A stretch of 64,000 nucleotides of DNA from Catenulispora sp. MAP5-51 (GTDB taxonomy: Bacteria; Actinomycetota; Actinomycetes; Streptomycetales; Catenulisporaceae). The notes beneath the pieces were generated by a model. The model saw only the letters and a program-made list of their open reading frames with translations, had not been told where the DNA came from and did no database searches. The stretch is from the NCBI RefSeq assembly GCF_041261205.1, contig NZ_JBGCCH010000002.1, forward strand, positions 682,001-746,000, written 5' to 3'. Positions 34,399-42,523 of this stretch are shown here, piece after piece. Each line of letters begins with the position of its first letter. Position 1 is the first letter of the stretch. The translations under genes were made by a program, and so were the position numbers.

Positions 34399-34929
34399 TC
34401 AGACCACAGCGAGCGCGGTCTCCACACCGGCCCGCACGGCGTCCTGGTCCCCCAGGCCGCCGGCCACGGTGATGCCGTCGCGCACCAGCAGGAGCAGGTC
34501 GGCCTTCCGGTCGGGGTCGGGGCGGCCGGCCGCGACGAGGGCGTCGCGCATCAGGCCGCGGTACCAGGCGCGGTAGTCGTCGACGACGTGCCGCACCGGG
34601 TGGCCGGGGTCGGAGAACTCGGCGGCCGCGTTCAGGAACGGGCAGCCGCGGAACCCGGGGCCGGCGCTCACCTCGGCCAGCTTGGCCAGGATCGCCTCGA
34701 TGTGCTCGACGCCGCCGCCGGGGACGGCGGCCAGCATGGCCCGCTGACGCTCGTACTCGGTCGTCAGGTAGGCCAGGACCAGGTCTTCCTTGGACTTGAA
34801 GTGGTGGTAGAAGGTCGCCTTCGCGACGCCGGCCTCGGCGATCACCCGGTCGACGCCGACCGTGTGGATGCCCTCGGCGTAGAAGAGCCGGGTGGCGGTT
34901 TCCAGGACGCGGGCGCGGGCTTGACTCAC
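34399..34929 (-). CDS. TetR-family regulator, divergent from ohr-like gene
   Basis: A 176-residue TetR protein with helix-turn-helix G-V-D-R-V-I-A-E-A-G-V-A-K-A-T-F-Y-H-H-F and a C-terminal domain containing one cysteine in F-R-G-C-P-F-L-N, a motif common in this TetR subgroup. It starts with GTG. Two identical palindromes in the intergenic region point to self-control and control of the peroxide-resistance gene next door. Confidence 0.9.
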   Translation of the reverse strand: MSQARARVLETATRLFYAEGIHTVGVDRVIAEAGVAKATFYHHFKSKEDLVLAYLTTEYERQRAMLAAVPGGGVEHIEAILAKLAEVSAGPGFRGCPFLNAAAEFSDPGHPVRHVVDDYRAWYRGLMRDALVAAGRPDPDRKADLLLLVRDGITVAGGLGDQDAVRAGVETALAVV

Positions 34930-34944
34930 GCACTTGACGGTACC

Positions 34945-34994
34945 AGACAGATCTGTCTACTGTATGCAGCGAACCAGACAGACAGATCTGTCTG
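34945..34994. promoter_or_regulatory. two identical TetR operators
   Basis: AGACAGATCTGTCT, a perfect 14-bp palindrome, occurs at 34945-34958 and 34980-34993; the second extends to a 16-bp palindrome (34979-34994). Their starts are exactly 35 bp apart. The first begins 16 bases from the TetR start codon. Confidence 0.85.
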
Positions 34995-35029
34995 GTAGCC
35001 CGATCGTCCCGCCGCTCTGGAGGCCCGCC

Positions 35030-35443
35030 ATGAAGCCCATCTACACCGCCGTCGCCACCTCCGTCGGCCGCGAAGGCCGCTCGTTCACCGACGACGGCAA
35101 GCTCGACCTGAACATGTCGTTCCCGGAGTCGCTGGGCGGCAACGGCCAGGGCACCAACCCCGAGCAGCTGTTCGCCGCCGGCTACTCGGCGTGCTTCGCC
35201 AGCGCCATGCAGCTGGTCGCCAAGCAGCAGGGGCTGGACGTCTCCGAGGCGTCGGTGACCGCCGAGGTCACGCTGAACTCCCTGGACGGCGGCGCCTTCG
35301 GCCTGTCGGTGGTGCTGCGCGCCGAGCTCCCGGAGGCGCTGCACGGCGAGAAGGGCCAGGCCCTGCTCGAGGCCACGCACCAGGTCTGCCCGTACTCCAA
35401 CGCCACGCGCGGCAACATCCCGGTCGAGATCGTCGTCGAGTAA
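35030..35443 (+). CDS. ohr: organic hydroperoxide resistance protein (Ohr/OsmC family)
   Basis: A 137-residue OsmC-fold peroxidase with the two catalytic cysteines at C55 (Y-S-A-C-F-A-S-A-M) and C120 (V-C-P-Y-S-N-A-T-R-G-N). The C-terminal signature is that of the Ohr branch, which reduces organic hydroperoxides with lipoylated partners. TGGAGG lies seven bases upstream. Ohr genes are generally paired with a MarR-type OhrR; here the divergent regulator is TetR-type. Confidence 0.92.
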   Translation: MKPIYTAVATSVGREGRSFTDDGKLDLNMSFPESLGGNGQGTNPEQLFAAGYSACFASAMQLVAKQQGLDVSEASVTAEVTLNSLDGGAFGLSVVLRAELPEALHGEKGQALLEATHQVCPYSNATRGNIPVEIVVE

Positions 35444-35472
35444 CGAGCACCCCCCAGGGGGGCGACCGCCCC

Positions 35473-35892
35473 TCAGTTCTTGGCGCCGCCCTTGAACGGT
35501 TCCTCGCCGGGCTTGTCCGCGCGGAACCGCAGGGCGGACCAGACCTCGTCGATCGCGACCTGGCCGTTCGGCCGCATGCCGAAGGCCACGACGATCGGCC
35601 ACAGGCTGTCGCGGTTGATGTCGGTCCGGTTCGCCTTCGGGTAGGCGATCCAGACCACCGGCGGCTTGGTGATGTCGGCCTTGTTCGCGGTCAGCAGGGC
35701 CCGGACGGAGTCGGCGTCGTCGGCGTACAGGACCGCGACGTCGGCCGAGGCCAGCTCGTCGGTGCGGTCCGCACCCGCCGGGAGCTCGCCGACCGCGGCG
35801 AACCGGTCGGGGTGCGAGGTCCACACGGATCGGCCCGGCTTGATGGCGAGCTTCTCGGCGACGGTCTGCACCTTCTTGTTCAGCGTGGCCAT
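35473..35892 (-). CDS. DUF3052-like hypothetical protein
   Basis: A 139-residue cytoplasmic protein. The start (VAEKLAIKPGRSVWTSHPDRF) and the alternating strand pattern around V-A-V-L-Y-A-D-D and V-V-W-I-A-Y-P-K resemble small actinobacterial DUF3052-type proteins. CGGAGGA precedes the ATG. It follows a very strong terminator of the upstream MFS gene, so it is transcribed from its own promoter. Function unknown. Confidence 0.7.
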   Translation of the reverse strand: MATLNKKVQTVAEKLAIKPGRSVWTSHPDRFAAVGELPAGADRTDELASADVAVLYADDADSVRALLTANKADITKPPVVWIAYPKANRTDINRDSLWPIVVAFGMRPNGQVAIDEVWSALRFRADKPGEEPFKGGAKN

Positions 35893-35981
35893 GGAGTCCT
35901 CCGGCGGTTCGTGGCGTACTCGGCGTTCACAGCGAGCGGCGTTCGCGCTCCCAGTGCAACAGACGATGCCGCCCCGCGAAA

Positions 35982-36025
35982 CTCATCGGCGCCGGTCCCC
36001 TTGAAGGGGGACCGGCGCCGATGAG
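35982..36025 (-). terminator. 19-bp perfect hairpin after MFS gene
   Basis: Arms of 19 bases (35982-36000 and 36007-36025) pair perfectly around a 6-base loop TTGAAG. It lies 33 bases past the MFS stop codon and 90 bases upstream of the next gene's start. Confidence 0.85.
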
Positions 36026-36057
36026 CGCTCAGGCGTCCGTGACGCCGGCTGGTGACC

Positions 36058-37581
36058 TCAGCCGACCATCATGTCCTTCTCCCGCAGGACCAGGACGTCG
36101 AGCTCGTCTTCGAGTTCCTCGGCGAGGGTCGTCTCCACCGGGGTGCGGCGGCCGCGCAGCAGCCCGCCGGCCAGGATCAGCAGTCCGCCGACCGTGGCCA
36201 CGGCCACGAACACCAGGACCGGCCGGTAGCTGGAGAGCACCTGCGCGTTGGTCTGGGCGGCGTTGCCGCCGTTGGCGGCGATGATCGCGGTCGAGGCGGC
36301 CAGCACCACGGTGATGCCGACCTGCAGGGCCGTGTTCAGCAGTCCGGAGACCAGGCCCTGCTCCTCGTCGGCGATGCCGGAGGCGGCCTGCACGTTGATC
36401 GCCGGGAAGGCCATCCCGAAGCCCAGGCCCAGCAGCACGATCGAGGGCAGGATCACCCACCAGCTCGGGGTCTGGCCGATGCGCAGGAACTGCAGGTAGC
36501 CCAGCGACAGGGCGGCGAAGCCGGCGACGCCGACCCGGGCCGTGCCGTACTTGTTGAGGACGTCGGCGATCTTGAAGCTGGCGACCAGGACGATCAGGCC
36601 GGCCGGCAGGAACGCCAGGGCGGTGTGCAGCGCGCTCCACTTGGAAAGCGTCTGCAGGTACTGCGTCACCACGAACTGGAACGAGGCGTACCCGCCGAAC
36701 ATCAGGCCGCCGCCGATCAGCGCCCGGATCAGCGACGGCGAGCGCAGCACGCCCAGGCGCACCAGCGGGTTGGCCACCCGCAGCTCGGTCGCGACGAAGC
36801 CCGCCGCCAGCGCGGCCGCGCCCAGGAAGGTCCCGATCGTGACCGGCGCGAGCCAGCCGACCTGCGGGGCCCGCACGATGCCGAAGACCAGCAGCAGCAC
36901 CGAGCCGGTGCTGGTCACCGCGCCCAGGATGTCGTACCCGCCGCGCTGCTCCCGGGCGACCGGCTGGTCGCGGTGGATCAGCTTGGCGCCGACGGCCAGG
37001 ATCAGCGCCGCCACCGGCGCCGGCACCAGCAGCGTCCAGCGCCAGCCGACCTCGGTGAGCAGGCCGGAGAGCACCAGGCCGAGCGAGAACCCGGCGGCGC
37101 CGCAGGTGGTGTAGATGCTCAGGGCCCGGTTGCGGTCCGGCCCCTCGGCGAACGTGGTGGTGATGATGGACAGGCCCGCGGGGGCGGTGAAGGCCGCGCT
37201 GATCCCCTTCACGAACCGGGTCGCGATCAGCAGGCTGCCGTCGTCGACCAGGCCGGACAGCAGCGAGGCCACCGCGAAGACCGCCAGCGCGGTCAGGAAC
37301 ACCCGGCGCCGGCCGAGCAGGTCCGCCGCACGTCCGCCGAGCAGCAGGAATCCGCCGTAGCCGAGGACGTAACCGCTGACGACCCACTGCAACGACGAGG
37401 TGGACAGGTTCAGGGATTCACGGATCGACGGCAGCGCCACGCCGACCATCGAGGTGTCGAGCGCGTCGAGGAACAGGGCGCCGCACAGGACTATCAGGGC
37501 GCCCCACAAGCGGAGCGGCCAGCGTCCCGACGCGGCGGACTCGCCGGGACGCAGGGTTGTTGTGGTGTCGCTGTGGCTCAT
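36058..37581 (-). CDS. MFS multidrug exporter (DHA2-type, 14 TM)
   Basis: A 507-residue protein with about 14 hydrophobic segments, D-A-L-D-T-S-M-V-G-V-A-L-P in TM1, G-G-R-A-A-D-L-L-G-R-R-R after TM2, and a cytoplasmic acidic C-terminus. This is the DHA2 proton-antiport drug exporter pattern. It is divergent from a MarR regulator, with unusual tandem repeats in the shared promoter, so it is probably derepressed by a toxic ligand. Confidence 0.92.
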   Translation of the reverse strand: MSHSDTTTTLRPGESAASGRWPLRLWGALIVLCGALFLDALDTSMVGVALPSIRESLNLSTSSLQWVVSGYVLGYGGFLLLGGRAADLLGRRRVFLTALAVFAVASLLSGLVDDGSLLIATRFVKGISAAFTAPAGLSIITTTFAEGPDRNRALSIYTTCGAAGFSLGLVLSGLLTEVGWRWTLLVPAPVAALILAVGAKLIHRDQPVAREQRGGYDILGAVTSTGSVLLLVFGIVRAPQVGWLAPVTIGTFLGAAALAAGFVATELRVANPLVRLGVLRSPSLIRALIGGGLMFGGYASFQFVVTQYLQTLSKWSALHTALAFLPAGLIVLVASFKIADVLNKYGTARVGVAGFAALSLGYLQFLRIGQTPSWWVILPSIVLLGLGFGMAFPAINVQAASGIADEEQGLVSGLLNTALQVGITVVLAASTAIIAANGGNAAQTNAQVLSSYRPVLVFVAVATVGGLLILAGGLLRGRRTPVETTLAEELEDELDVLVLREKDMMVG

Positions 37582-37596
37582 GCGTTGGAGATTACA

Positions 37597-37606
37597 TGCA
37601 CGTGCA
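37597..37606. promoter_or_regulatory. TGCACGTGCA palindrome upstream of MFS gene
   Basis: A perfect 10-bp palindrome sits 16 bases upstream of the MFS start codon. TTGTGC/GCACAA half-sites recur across the gap. It is a plausible MarR site. Confidence 0.45.
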
Positions 37607-37620
37607 CTTAATGCGCAAGC

Positions 37621-37680
37621 AATTTGTGTCGAGGCATCTTGTGCAGCAGAACCTTGTGCACCGGAACCTTGTGCGTTCGC
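37621..37680. repeat. four 15-bp direct repeats in MFS/MarR promoter
   Basis: Four consecutive 15-base units share A-x-x-TTGTG in phase. Units start at 37621, 37636, 37651 and 37666; the last two are identical over the first nine bases (ACCTTGTGC). The whole array lies between the divergent genes, immediately upstream of the MarR gene. Confidence 0.75.
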
Positions 37681-37698
37681 ACGTGTTATCATGTGCCC

Positions 37699-38166
37699 AT
37701 GGAGTCCGAGTCCCTCCTTGAGCAAAACCTCGTCGAACAGTGGCGAGAGCTCGTCGCGCGCAAGACCCGCGTGTGGAACGCCTTGGAGCTGGAGCTCGAC
37801 CGACGGCACAGCCTGTCGGCCAGCGAGTTCGAGGTGCTGGACACACTGTCGGAGTACGACTGCGCCGACCCCCCGCGCGTGCAGGAACTGGCCGCGCACG
37901 TCCCGATCACGCAGAGCGCGCTGTCCCGCATGATCGGCCGCCTGGAGACGCAGAACCTGGTCACCCGCACCCTGTGCCACGCCGACCGGCGCGGCGTCTT
38001 CGTGGTGCTGACCGACGAGGGCATGCAGCGCCTGGCCGAGGCCCGCCCCACGCACCGCGCGGTGCTGGCCGCGGAGCTGAACGCGCCGATGGCGGCGGGC
38101 CTGCAGACCGCGGACGTGGCGAGTGCCGACGCGGTGCTGGTCGAGAGCGGGATGCACGGGGCCTAG
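37699..38166 (+). CDS. MarR-family regulator
   Basis: A 155-residue winged-helix protein with L-S-A-S-E-F-E-V-L-D-T-L, the recognition helix region I-T-Q-S-A-L-S-R-M-I-G-R-L-E and wing H-A-D-R-R-G-V-F-V-V-L-T. The ATG at 37699 has no clear ribosome site but a TATCAT hexamer ends seven bases upstream, so a leaderless message is possible. It is divergent from the MFS exporter that it probably represses. A longer in-frame start at 37624 would translate the promoter repeats and is unlikely. Confidence 0.9.
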   Translation: MESESLLEQNLVEQWRELVARKTRVWNALELELDRRHSLSASEFEVLDTLSEYDCADPPRVQELAAHVPITQSALSRMIGRLETQNLVTRTLCHADRRGVFVVLTDEGMQRLAEARPTHRAVLAAELNAPMAAGLQTADVASADAVLVESGMHGA

Positions 38167-38298
38167 GCGGGCTGGGCGGGCTGGGCGGGAGCGCTGCTCG
38201 CCTCACAACCTGCCCGCCTCACGACCTGCGCGGTGTGGCAACCGCCCACCGCACCGCCCGCGCCCTCGGCATGGATTCGGTCGGCGTAGATTCGGTCC

Positions 38299-38841
38299 AT
38301 GCCCACCGAAGCCGTAGTCCGCACCCCCGCCCTGGACCGTCCCGACCTGCTCGCCGCGCCGGTCGCGGCCGCGCTGCGTGCGCTGCCCGCGCTGGCGCCG
38401 ACGGTCGAGGTGGCGCGGATCGATCCGGAACTGGCCGACACCGAGGCCTTCTGCGCCGCGTACGGCGTCCTGCCCGAGGAGTCCGCGAACTGCGTGATCG
38501 TGGCGGCCCGCCGGGGCGAGCAGACCTCCTACGCCGCGTGCATGGTCCTGGCGACCACGAAGGCCGACGTCAACTCCCTGGTGCGCAAGCACCTCGGGGC
38601 GCGCAAGGCGTCGTTCGCGCCGATGGACACCGCGGTGGAGCTCAGCGGCATGGAGTACGGCGGCATCACGCCGATCGGACTGCCGGAGGACTGGCCGGTC
38701 CTGGTCGACGCGGCGGTGGCCGCGGCGCCGGTGGCCGTGGTGGGCTCCGGGATCCGCGGCTCGAAGCTGTGGCTGCCGGGTGCCGCGATCGCCGCGCTGC
38801 CCGGTGCGCAGGTCCTCGAAGGGCTCGGCATCGCGCGCTGA
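38299..38841 (+). CDS. YbaK/EbsC-family aminoacyl-tRNA deacylase-like protein
   Basis: A 180-residue protein with the YbaK fold pattern: N-C-V-I-V-A-A-R-R-G, then A-D-V-N-S-L-V-R-K-H-L-G-A-R-K-A-S-F-A and a late G-I-T-P-I-G-L-P. Relatives hydrolyse misacylated Cys-, Pro- or Ala-tRNA in trans. No tRNA synthetase is nearby. A strong hairpin terminator follows 26 bases after the stop. Confidence 0.88.
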   Translation: MPTEAVVRTPALDRPDLLAAPVAAALRALPALAPTVEVARIDPELADTEAFCAAYGVLPEESANCVIVAARRGEQTSYAACMVLATTKADVNSLVRKHLGARKASFAPMDTAVELSGMEYGGITPIGLPEDWPVLVDAAVAAAPVAVVGSGIRGSKLWLPGAAIAALPGAQVLEGLGIAR

Positions 38842-38867
38842 GCGGCACCGCGCCACGAGGGAACATC

Positions 38868-38906
38868 AGAGGGGTTCCGGACCGCCCCACGACCCGGAAC
38901 CCCTCT
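38868..38906 (+). terminator. 13-bp hairpin after YbaK-type gene
   Basis: Perfect arms AGAGGGGTTCCGG and CCGGAACCCCTCT enclose 13 bases shortly after the stop codon. Confidence 0.75.
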
Positions 38907-39087
38907 ACCCACTACGACGCCGCAGCCGCCGCATTACGTTGCTACCGAATCAGGGTTCGACCGCACCGCCGGCGCTGATGATCTGAGGCGTTCGCCACAC
39001 CCCGGATCCGGCGTGGAATGTTGCGGCGCAGGGTGCTGTTTCCCCACCATGGACAAGCCGGGTCGACCACCCGGCCTCCGGTCCGCC

Positions 39088-39126
39088 GGGCCGGCCGACC
39101 CCGCCATCACCGGGGCCGGTCGGCCC
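39088..39126 (-). terminator. imperfect 16-bp hairpin after Pro/Gln-rich membrane protein gene
   Basis: Arms 39088-39103 and 39111-39126 pair with one wobble and one mismatch, about 60 bases past the minus-strand gene's stop. The rest of the 38.85-39.18 kb gap holds no gene that I can see. Confidence 0.5.
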
Positions 39127-39185
39127 GGTGCCGTTTCAGCGGCAGTGCCCCGATCGCCCAGAGCCACCATGGACCCTCGAGTCCG

Positions 39186-39914
39186 TCACCAGTCGAGCAG
39201 CTGCGCGACCGCGGCGAGGCCCTCGAAGGTGTTCCGCACATTCCGGTTCAGCCGCACCCAGTACGGCCCGGTCCACAGCTGCGGGAACTTGGGATACATC
39301 GGCTGGAACAGCCGGTACTTCGAGCCACCCGAGGCCAGCGCCTTCACCAGCGAGAACCAGATGAGGCCGAGGCCGCAGAGCACGAAGTGGACGACCAGCG
39401 CGACCGGGGTCAGGAGCCAGCACAGGACCCAGTAGACGGCGAACGCCACGAAGGCCAGGGCTATGAACGGGCTGAACAGGACGATGAAGAAGGTGGCCCA
39501 GCCGCTGCGCTTCTTCTTCGGCTTCGGCGGGTTCTGCTCCTGGCCCGGCTGGCCCGGGAACGGCTGGCCGGGGAACTGCTGGCCCGGCTGGCCCGGGAAC
39601 TGCTGCGCGGGGTAGGGCTGCTGGCCTTGAAATTGCTGCGGGCCGGGGAACTGCGGCTGACCTTGCCCCTGCGGCCATCCGGGAGGCTGCTGCCCCGCAT
39701 ACTGCTGCGGCGGAACCTGCGGATATTGCTGCTGGGGATAAGCCTGCTGCTGCGGCGCCCCGTGCTGCTGCTGCGGATACGGCTGCTGCTGCCCATAGGG
39801 ATTCTGCGGCTGCTGCGGCGGCGGACCCTGATACCCCGGCGCCTGCCCCTGCGGCGGTGCGTACGGATACGGCGGCTGCTGATTCGGCTGACCGCGATTC
39901 GGCTGCTCGGTCAT
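39186..39914 (-). CDS. Pro/Gln-rich membrane protein next to WXG100-like gene
   Basis: A 242-residue protein. Residues 1-130 are low complexity, built from QQPYPQQ, GQPGQQFPGQPFPG-like units, followed by a basic stretch (PKPKKKRSGW) and two closely spaced hydrophobic segments (about 140-190). The C-terminal 45 residues are cytoplasmic-looking with several Trp and Tyr. The architecture suggests a membrane protein with a disordered cytoplasmic arm. It follows the WXG100-like gene by about 150 bases on the same strand. GGGGAGGG precedes the ATG. Function unknown. Confidence 0.7.
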   Translation of the reverse strand: MTEQPNRGQPNQQPPYPYAPPQGQAPGYQGPPPQQPQNPYGQQQPYPQQQHGAPQQQAYPQQQYPQVPPQQYAGQQPPGWPQGQGQPQFPGPQQFQGQQPYPAQQFPGQPGQQFPGQPFPGQPGQEQNPPKPKKKRSGWATFFIVLFSPFIALAFVAFAVYWVLCWLLTPVALVVHFVLCGLGLIWFSLVKALASGGSKYRLFQPMYPKFPQLWTGPYWVRLNRNVRNTFEGLAAVAQLLDW

Positions 39915-40067
39915 CGGTTCCCTCCCCGTACGTCTGACAAGCAGCTGACAGAGTACCGTCAGCTCCTCTGATGTCCCCGGGGTGCCCGACTGCCTGAGGC
40001 GCCGACGGTGGAACCGTCGGCGCCGTCCATCTCCCGACTGCTGCGACCGTTGCGACCGCAACAACCG

Positions 40068-40355
40068 CTACGACTGCTGCGTCAGCGGCTTCGCCATGTC
40101 CTCGTCGGTCTTCCGGAAGTTGTCCGCCGTGTTCTTCAGCATGTCGGACAGGGCCTTCAGCGACCCGTCGATCTCCGTGCGGCCGTCCTTCCAGCCCGAC
40201 GCGAACGAGTGCAGCGCGTCCTCGACCTGCGAGGCGCCCATCTGTCCGTCGTACTGGTGGGTCCAGTCGCGCGCGGCGTTCATCCGGTTGCGGATGGACT
40301 CCAACTGACCGCTGAAGTTGTCCAGAGCATCGACGTCTACCGCAAGATCTGGCAT
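40068..40355 (-). CDS. WXG100-family protein
   Basis: A 95-residue helical hairpin protein with S-G-W-K-D-G at the turn near residue 54, a degenerate WXG. The start V-D-V-D-A-L-D-N-F and G-Q-M-G-A-S-Q-V-E-D-A-L echo the protein encoded at 10338. GAGGGGGG lies just upstream of the ATG and a TATACA hexamer lies about 45 bases upstream on its strand. It is probably exported by, or associated with, a type VII-like system encoded elsewhere, and probably works with the Pro/Gln-rich membrane protein downstream. Confidence 0.8.
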   Translation of the reverse strand: MPDLAVDVDALDNFSGQLESIRNRMNAARDWTHQYDGQMGASQVEDALHSFASGWKDGRTEIDGSLKALSDMLKNTADNFRKTDEDMAKPLTQQS

Positions 40356-40450
40356 TGCACGCCCCCCTCGTGTTCAAGCCCACGCCTTACCGGCCAGTGT
40401 ATAAAAGCACGGATGACTGCGGAAAGCCCATAAGTTCGCAGGTACCGATC

Positions 40451-41818
40451 TCAGCGGACGATACGGCTCGCGACATCCAGCAGTGCCTCACGCGCCCCCG
40501 GCACCCCGTCCGAGAGCAGTATCCCGTCCCGCTTCACCACCCGGCCGTCCACGACGACCGTGTCGACGTTACCTGCGTGCGCCGACGAGACGACCGTACC
40601 GACCGGGTCGTGGTGCAGCGGCACCAGGTTCGGCGCGTCGGCGCGGAGCAGCACGAGGTCGGCGCGCTTGCCGGGACGGAGCGAGCCGACCCGGTCGGCC
40701 AGGCCGAGGATCTCGGCCCCGCCGAGGGTCGCGGCACGGAGCACGTCGGCCGGCCCGGGGCGTGAGCCCTCCCCCAGGTAGCCGGTGACCAACGCGGCGC
40801 GCATCAGCGTGAACATGTCGCCGGCGGTGGCCGTGACCACGTCGACGCCGAGCCCGTGGCCGACCCCGACTGCCCGGAGCCGGCCGATCATCGGCGCACC
40901 GTGGCCCATCTGCGCCTCGACCGCCGGGGCGATGGCGACCGATCCGCCCGACGAGGCGATCAGCCGCAGTTCCTCGTCCGGCAACGAGTTGCCGTGGACG
41001 TAGACCGTGCCGGGAGCGAGCAGCCCCTCACGCTCCAGCGTCTCGATCGGGCGCTCGGCCACCGGACCGGCGCCCACGTGCACCGCGATCGGGATGTCCA
41101 GCTCGCGCGCCAGCCGCCAGTCCTCCCGCACCGCCTCGATCGGCGAGTACGAAGGGCCCATCGGCGCCAGGGCCATGCTCAGCAGTCCGGCGTCCGAAGC
41201 GAAGTAGCGCTCCCGAACGCGGCGGATGTCGGCGAGGTCGCGCGAGGTGCCGAAGACCGGGAAGCCGTAGCCGAACACCGCGCGGATCCCGGAGGCCTCC
41301 AGCGCGGCGACCGCGGCGTCGGCATGGTCGGGGGAGCGCATCGCGTGGGCGAAGTCCTGCACCGTGGTGACCCCGGCGTCGAGGCATTCGAGCGCGCCGA
41401 AGTACGTGCTCGCTCGGAGGTCTTCCGGCGTGAACCGGGGTCCGATCCGGCCCGCGACCAGCTCCAGGTAGCCGCCGAGATCGGTCTCGGTGGTCAGGGC
41501 GCGGAGCGCGGTCAGCCACAGGTGGCGGTGGGTGTCGACGAAGCCGGGCAGGACCACGTGCCGCGAAGCGTCGATGACCTCGATGCCCTCGTCGGCCCCG
41601 TCGGCCCCGTCGGCGCCGGCAGTCCCGGCGCACAGGCCGACGCTGACCTCGACGACGCGGCCGTCCTCGATCAGCAGGTCGACGCCGGAGCGCACGGTCG
41701 GCGCGGCCGAGGGCACCGAGACGGCTGAGTCCGTCGAACCCGCAGTGTCCGCCGAGTCCGCGTCGTCGAAGTCGATGAGCCAGGCGATGCCCGAGACGAG
41801 CAGGCGAGAAGCACTCAT
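40451..41818 (-). CDS. amidohydrolase (TRZ/ATZ-type, metal-dependent)
   Basis: A 455-residue amidohydrolase-superfamily enzyme. The metal-binding H-x-H is in P-G-F-V-D-T-H-R-H-L-W near residue 95, further ligands lie in I-A-V-H-V-G-A-G and V-Y-V-H-G-N-S-L, and the C-terminal part carries P-G-K-R-A-D-L-V-L-L. The subgroup deaminates or dechlorinates N-heterocycles such as triazines, guanine or S-adenosylhomocysteine analogues. AGAGAGGA precedes the ATG. It is divergent from a MarR regulator with an AT-rich palindrome in the gap. Confidence 0.9.
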   Translation of the reverse strand: MSASRLLVSGIAWLIDFDDADSADTAGSTDSAVSVPSAAPTVRSGVDLLIEDGRVVEVSVGLCAGTAGADGADGADEGIEVIDASRHVVLPGFVDTHRHLWLTALRALTTETDLGGYLELVAGRIGPRFTPEDLRASTYFGALECLDAGVTTVQDFAHAMRSPDHADAAVAALEASGIRAVFGYGFPVFGTSRDLADIRRVRERYFASDAGLLSMALAPMGPSYSPIEAVREDWRLARELDIPIAVHVGAGPVAERPIETLEREGLLAPGTVYVHGNSLPDEELRLIASSGGSVAIAPAVEAQMGHGAPMIGRLRAVGVGHGLGVDVVTATAGDMFTLMRAALVTGYLGEGSRPGPADVLRAATLGGAEILGLADRVGSLRPGKRADLVLLRADAPNLVPLHHDPVGTVVSSAHAGNVDTVVVDGRVVKRDGILLSDGVPGAREALLDVASRIVR

Positions 41819-41837
41819 GACAGGTTCCTCTCTAGAA

Positions 41838-41853
41838 AGCTTTATTAAAAGCT
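41838..41853. promoter_or_regulatory. AT-rich palindromic operator, amidohydrolase/MarR
   Basis: AGCTTT-ATTA-AAAGCT is a perfect 6-4-6 inverted repeat, 20 bases upstream of the amidohydrolase start and 29 bases upstream of the MarR start. It is strikingly AT-rich for this genome. Confidence 0.7.
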
Positions 41854-41881
41854 ATCCGAGAAGAGGTCTAGGCTGTCAAGC

Positions 41882-42430
41882 GTGACCAGCACCCCGGACC
41901 GTGCCGAGCAGCTGATGGCCGCCTGGCGCGCCGAACTGCCGGAGGTCCTGGGCCCCACCACCGAACTCACCAAGCGCGTCCTGATCCTGGCCGGCCGCCT
42001 GGACGCCGCGACCCGCGCCGAACTCCCGGCCCTGGGGTTGACCGTCGCGGCCTACGACATCCTGCTCGCCCTCCGCCGCGCCGGCGCCCCCTACCGCCTG
42101 CGCTCCAACGAGCTCACCCAGGACCTCCTGCTCAGCACCGGCGGCACCAGCAACGTCATCAACCGCCTGGCCGCCGACGGCCTCGTCCACCGGGAGCAGG
42201 ATCCCGCCGACGGCCGCAGCACCCTGATCCGCCTCACGCCGGAGGGCGTCGCGCTCGCCGAGCGCGCGGTCCGCGCCACCAGCGCGGCCCACGAGGCGGT
42301 GTTCGCCGGGCTTCCGCCCGAGGTCGTCGAGGCCGCGACGGCGGCCCTGCGCGCGATCCCGGCCCCGCCGCCGCCCGGCGCGGCCCAGCCGGCGGCCGCT
42401 CGCGTGCGCCGGCACAGCACGCGGGCCTAG
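41882..42430 (+). CDS. MarR-family regulator
   Basis: A 182-residue winged-helix regulator with L-T-V-A-A-Y-D-I-L-L-A-L, recognition region S-T-G-G-T-S-N-V-I-N-R-L and wing D-P-A-D-G-R-S-T-L-I-R-L-T. It starts with GTG. The C-terminus ends in a Pro/Ala/Arg tail. It probably represses the divergent amidohydrolase through the AGCTTT palindrome. Confidence 0.88.
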   Translation: MTSTPDRAEQLMAAWRAELPEVLGPTTELTKRVLILAGRLDAATRAELPALGLTVAAYDILLALRRAGAPYRLRSNELTQDLLLSTGGTSNVINRLAADGLVHREQDPADGRSTLIRLTPEGVALAERAVRATSAAHEAVFAGLPPEVVEAATAALRAIPAPPPPGAAQPAAARVRRHSTRA

Positions 42431-42523
42431 ACGTGTCACAGATTCGTTCCACACGGAACCACCCCGAACATTCATGCGTCCCCCTGGAGTGAGTGGGCTC
42501 GGACAGATCGGGGTGGAGACAAA

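Noticed and set aside
35450-35462. CCCCCC-A-GGGGGG as terminator between ohr and the DUF3052-like gene
   Set aside because: There is no room for a loop and no T-tract, so it cannot form a stable hairpin of usual type.
37624-37698. Longer start for the MarR gene giving a Cys-rich M-C-R-G-I-L-C leader
   Set aside because: The extra codons come from the promoter's 15-bp repeats; the conserved protein begins at 37699.
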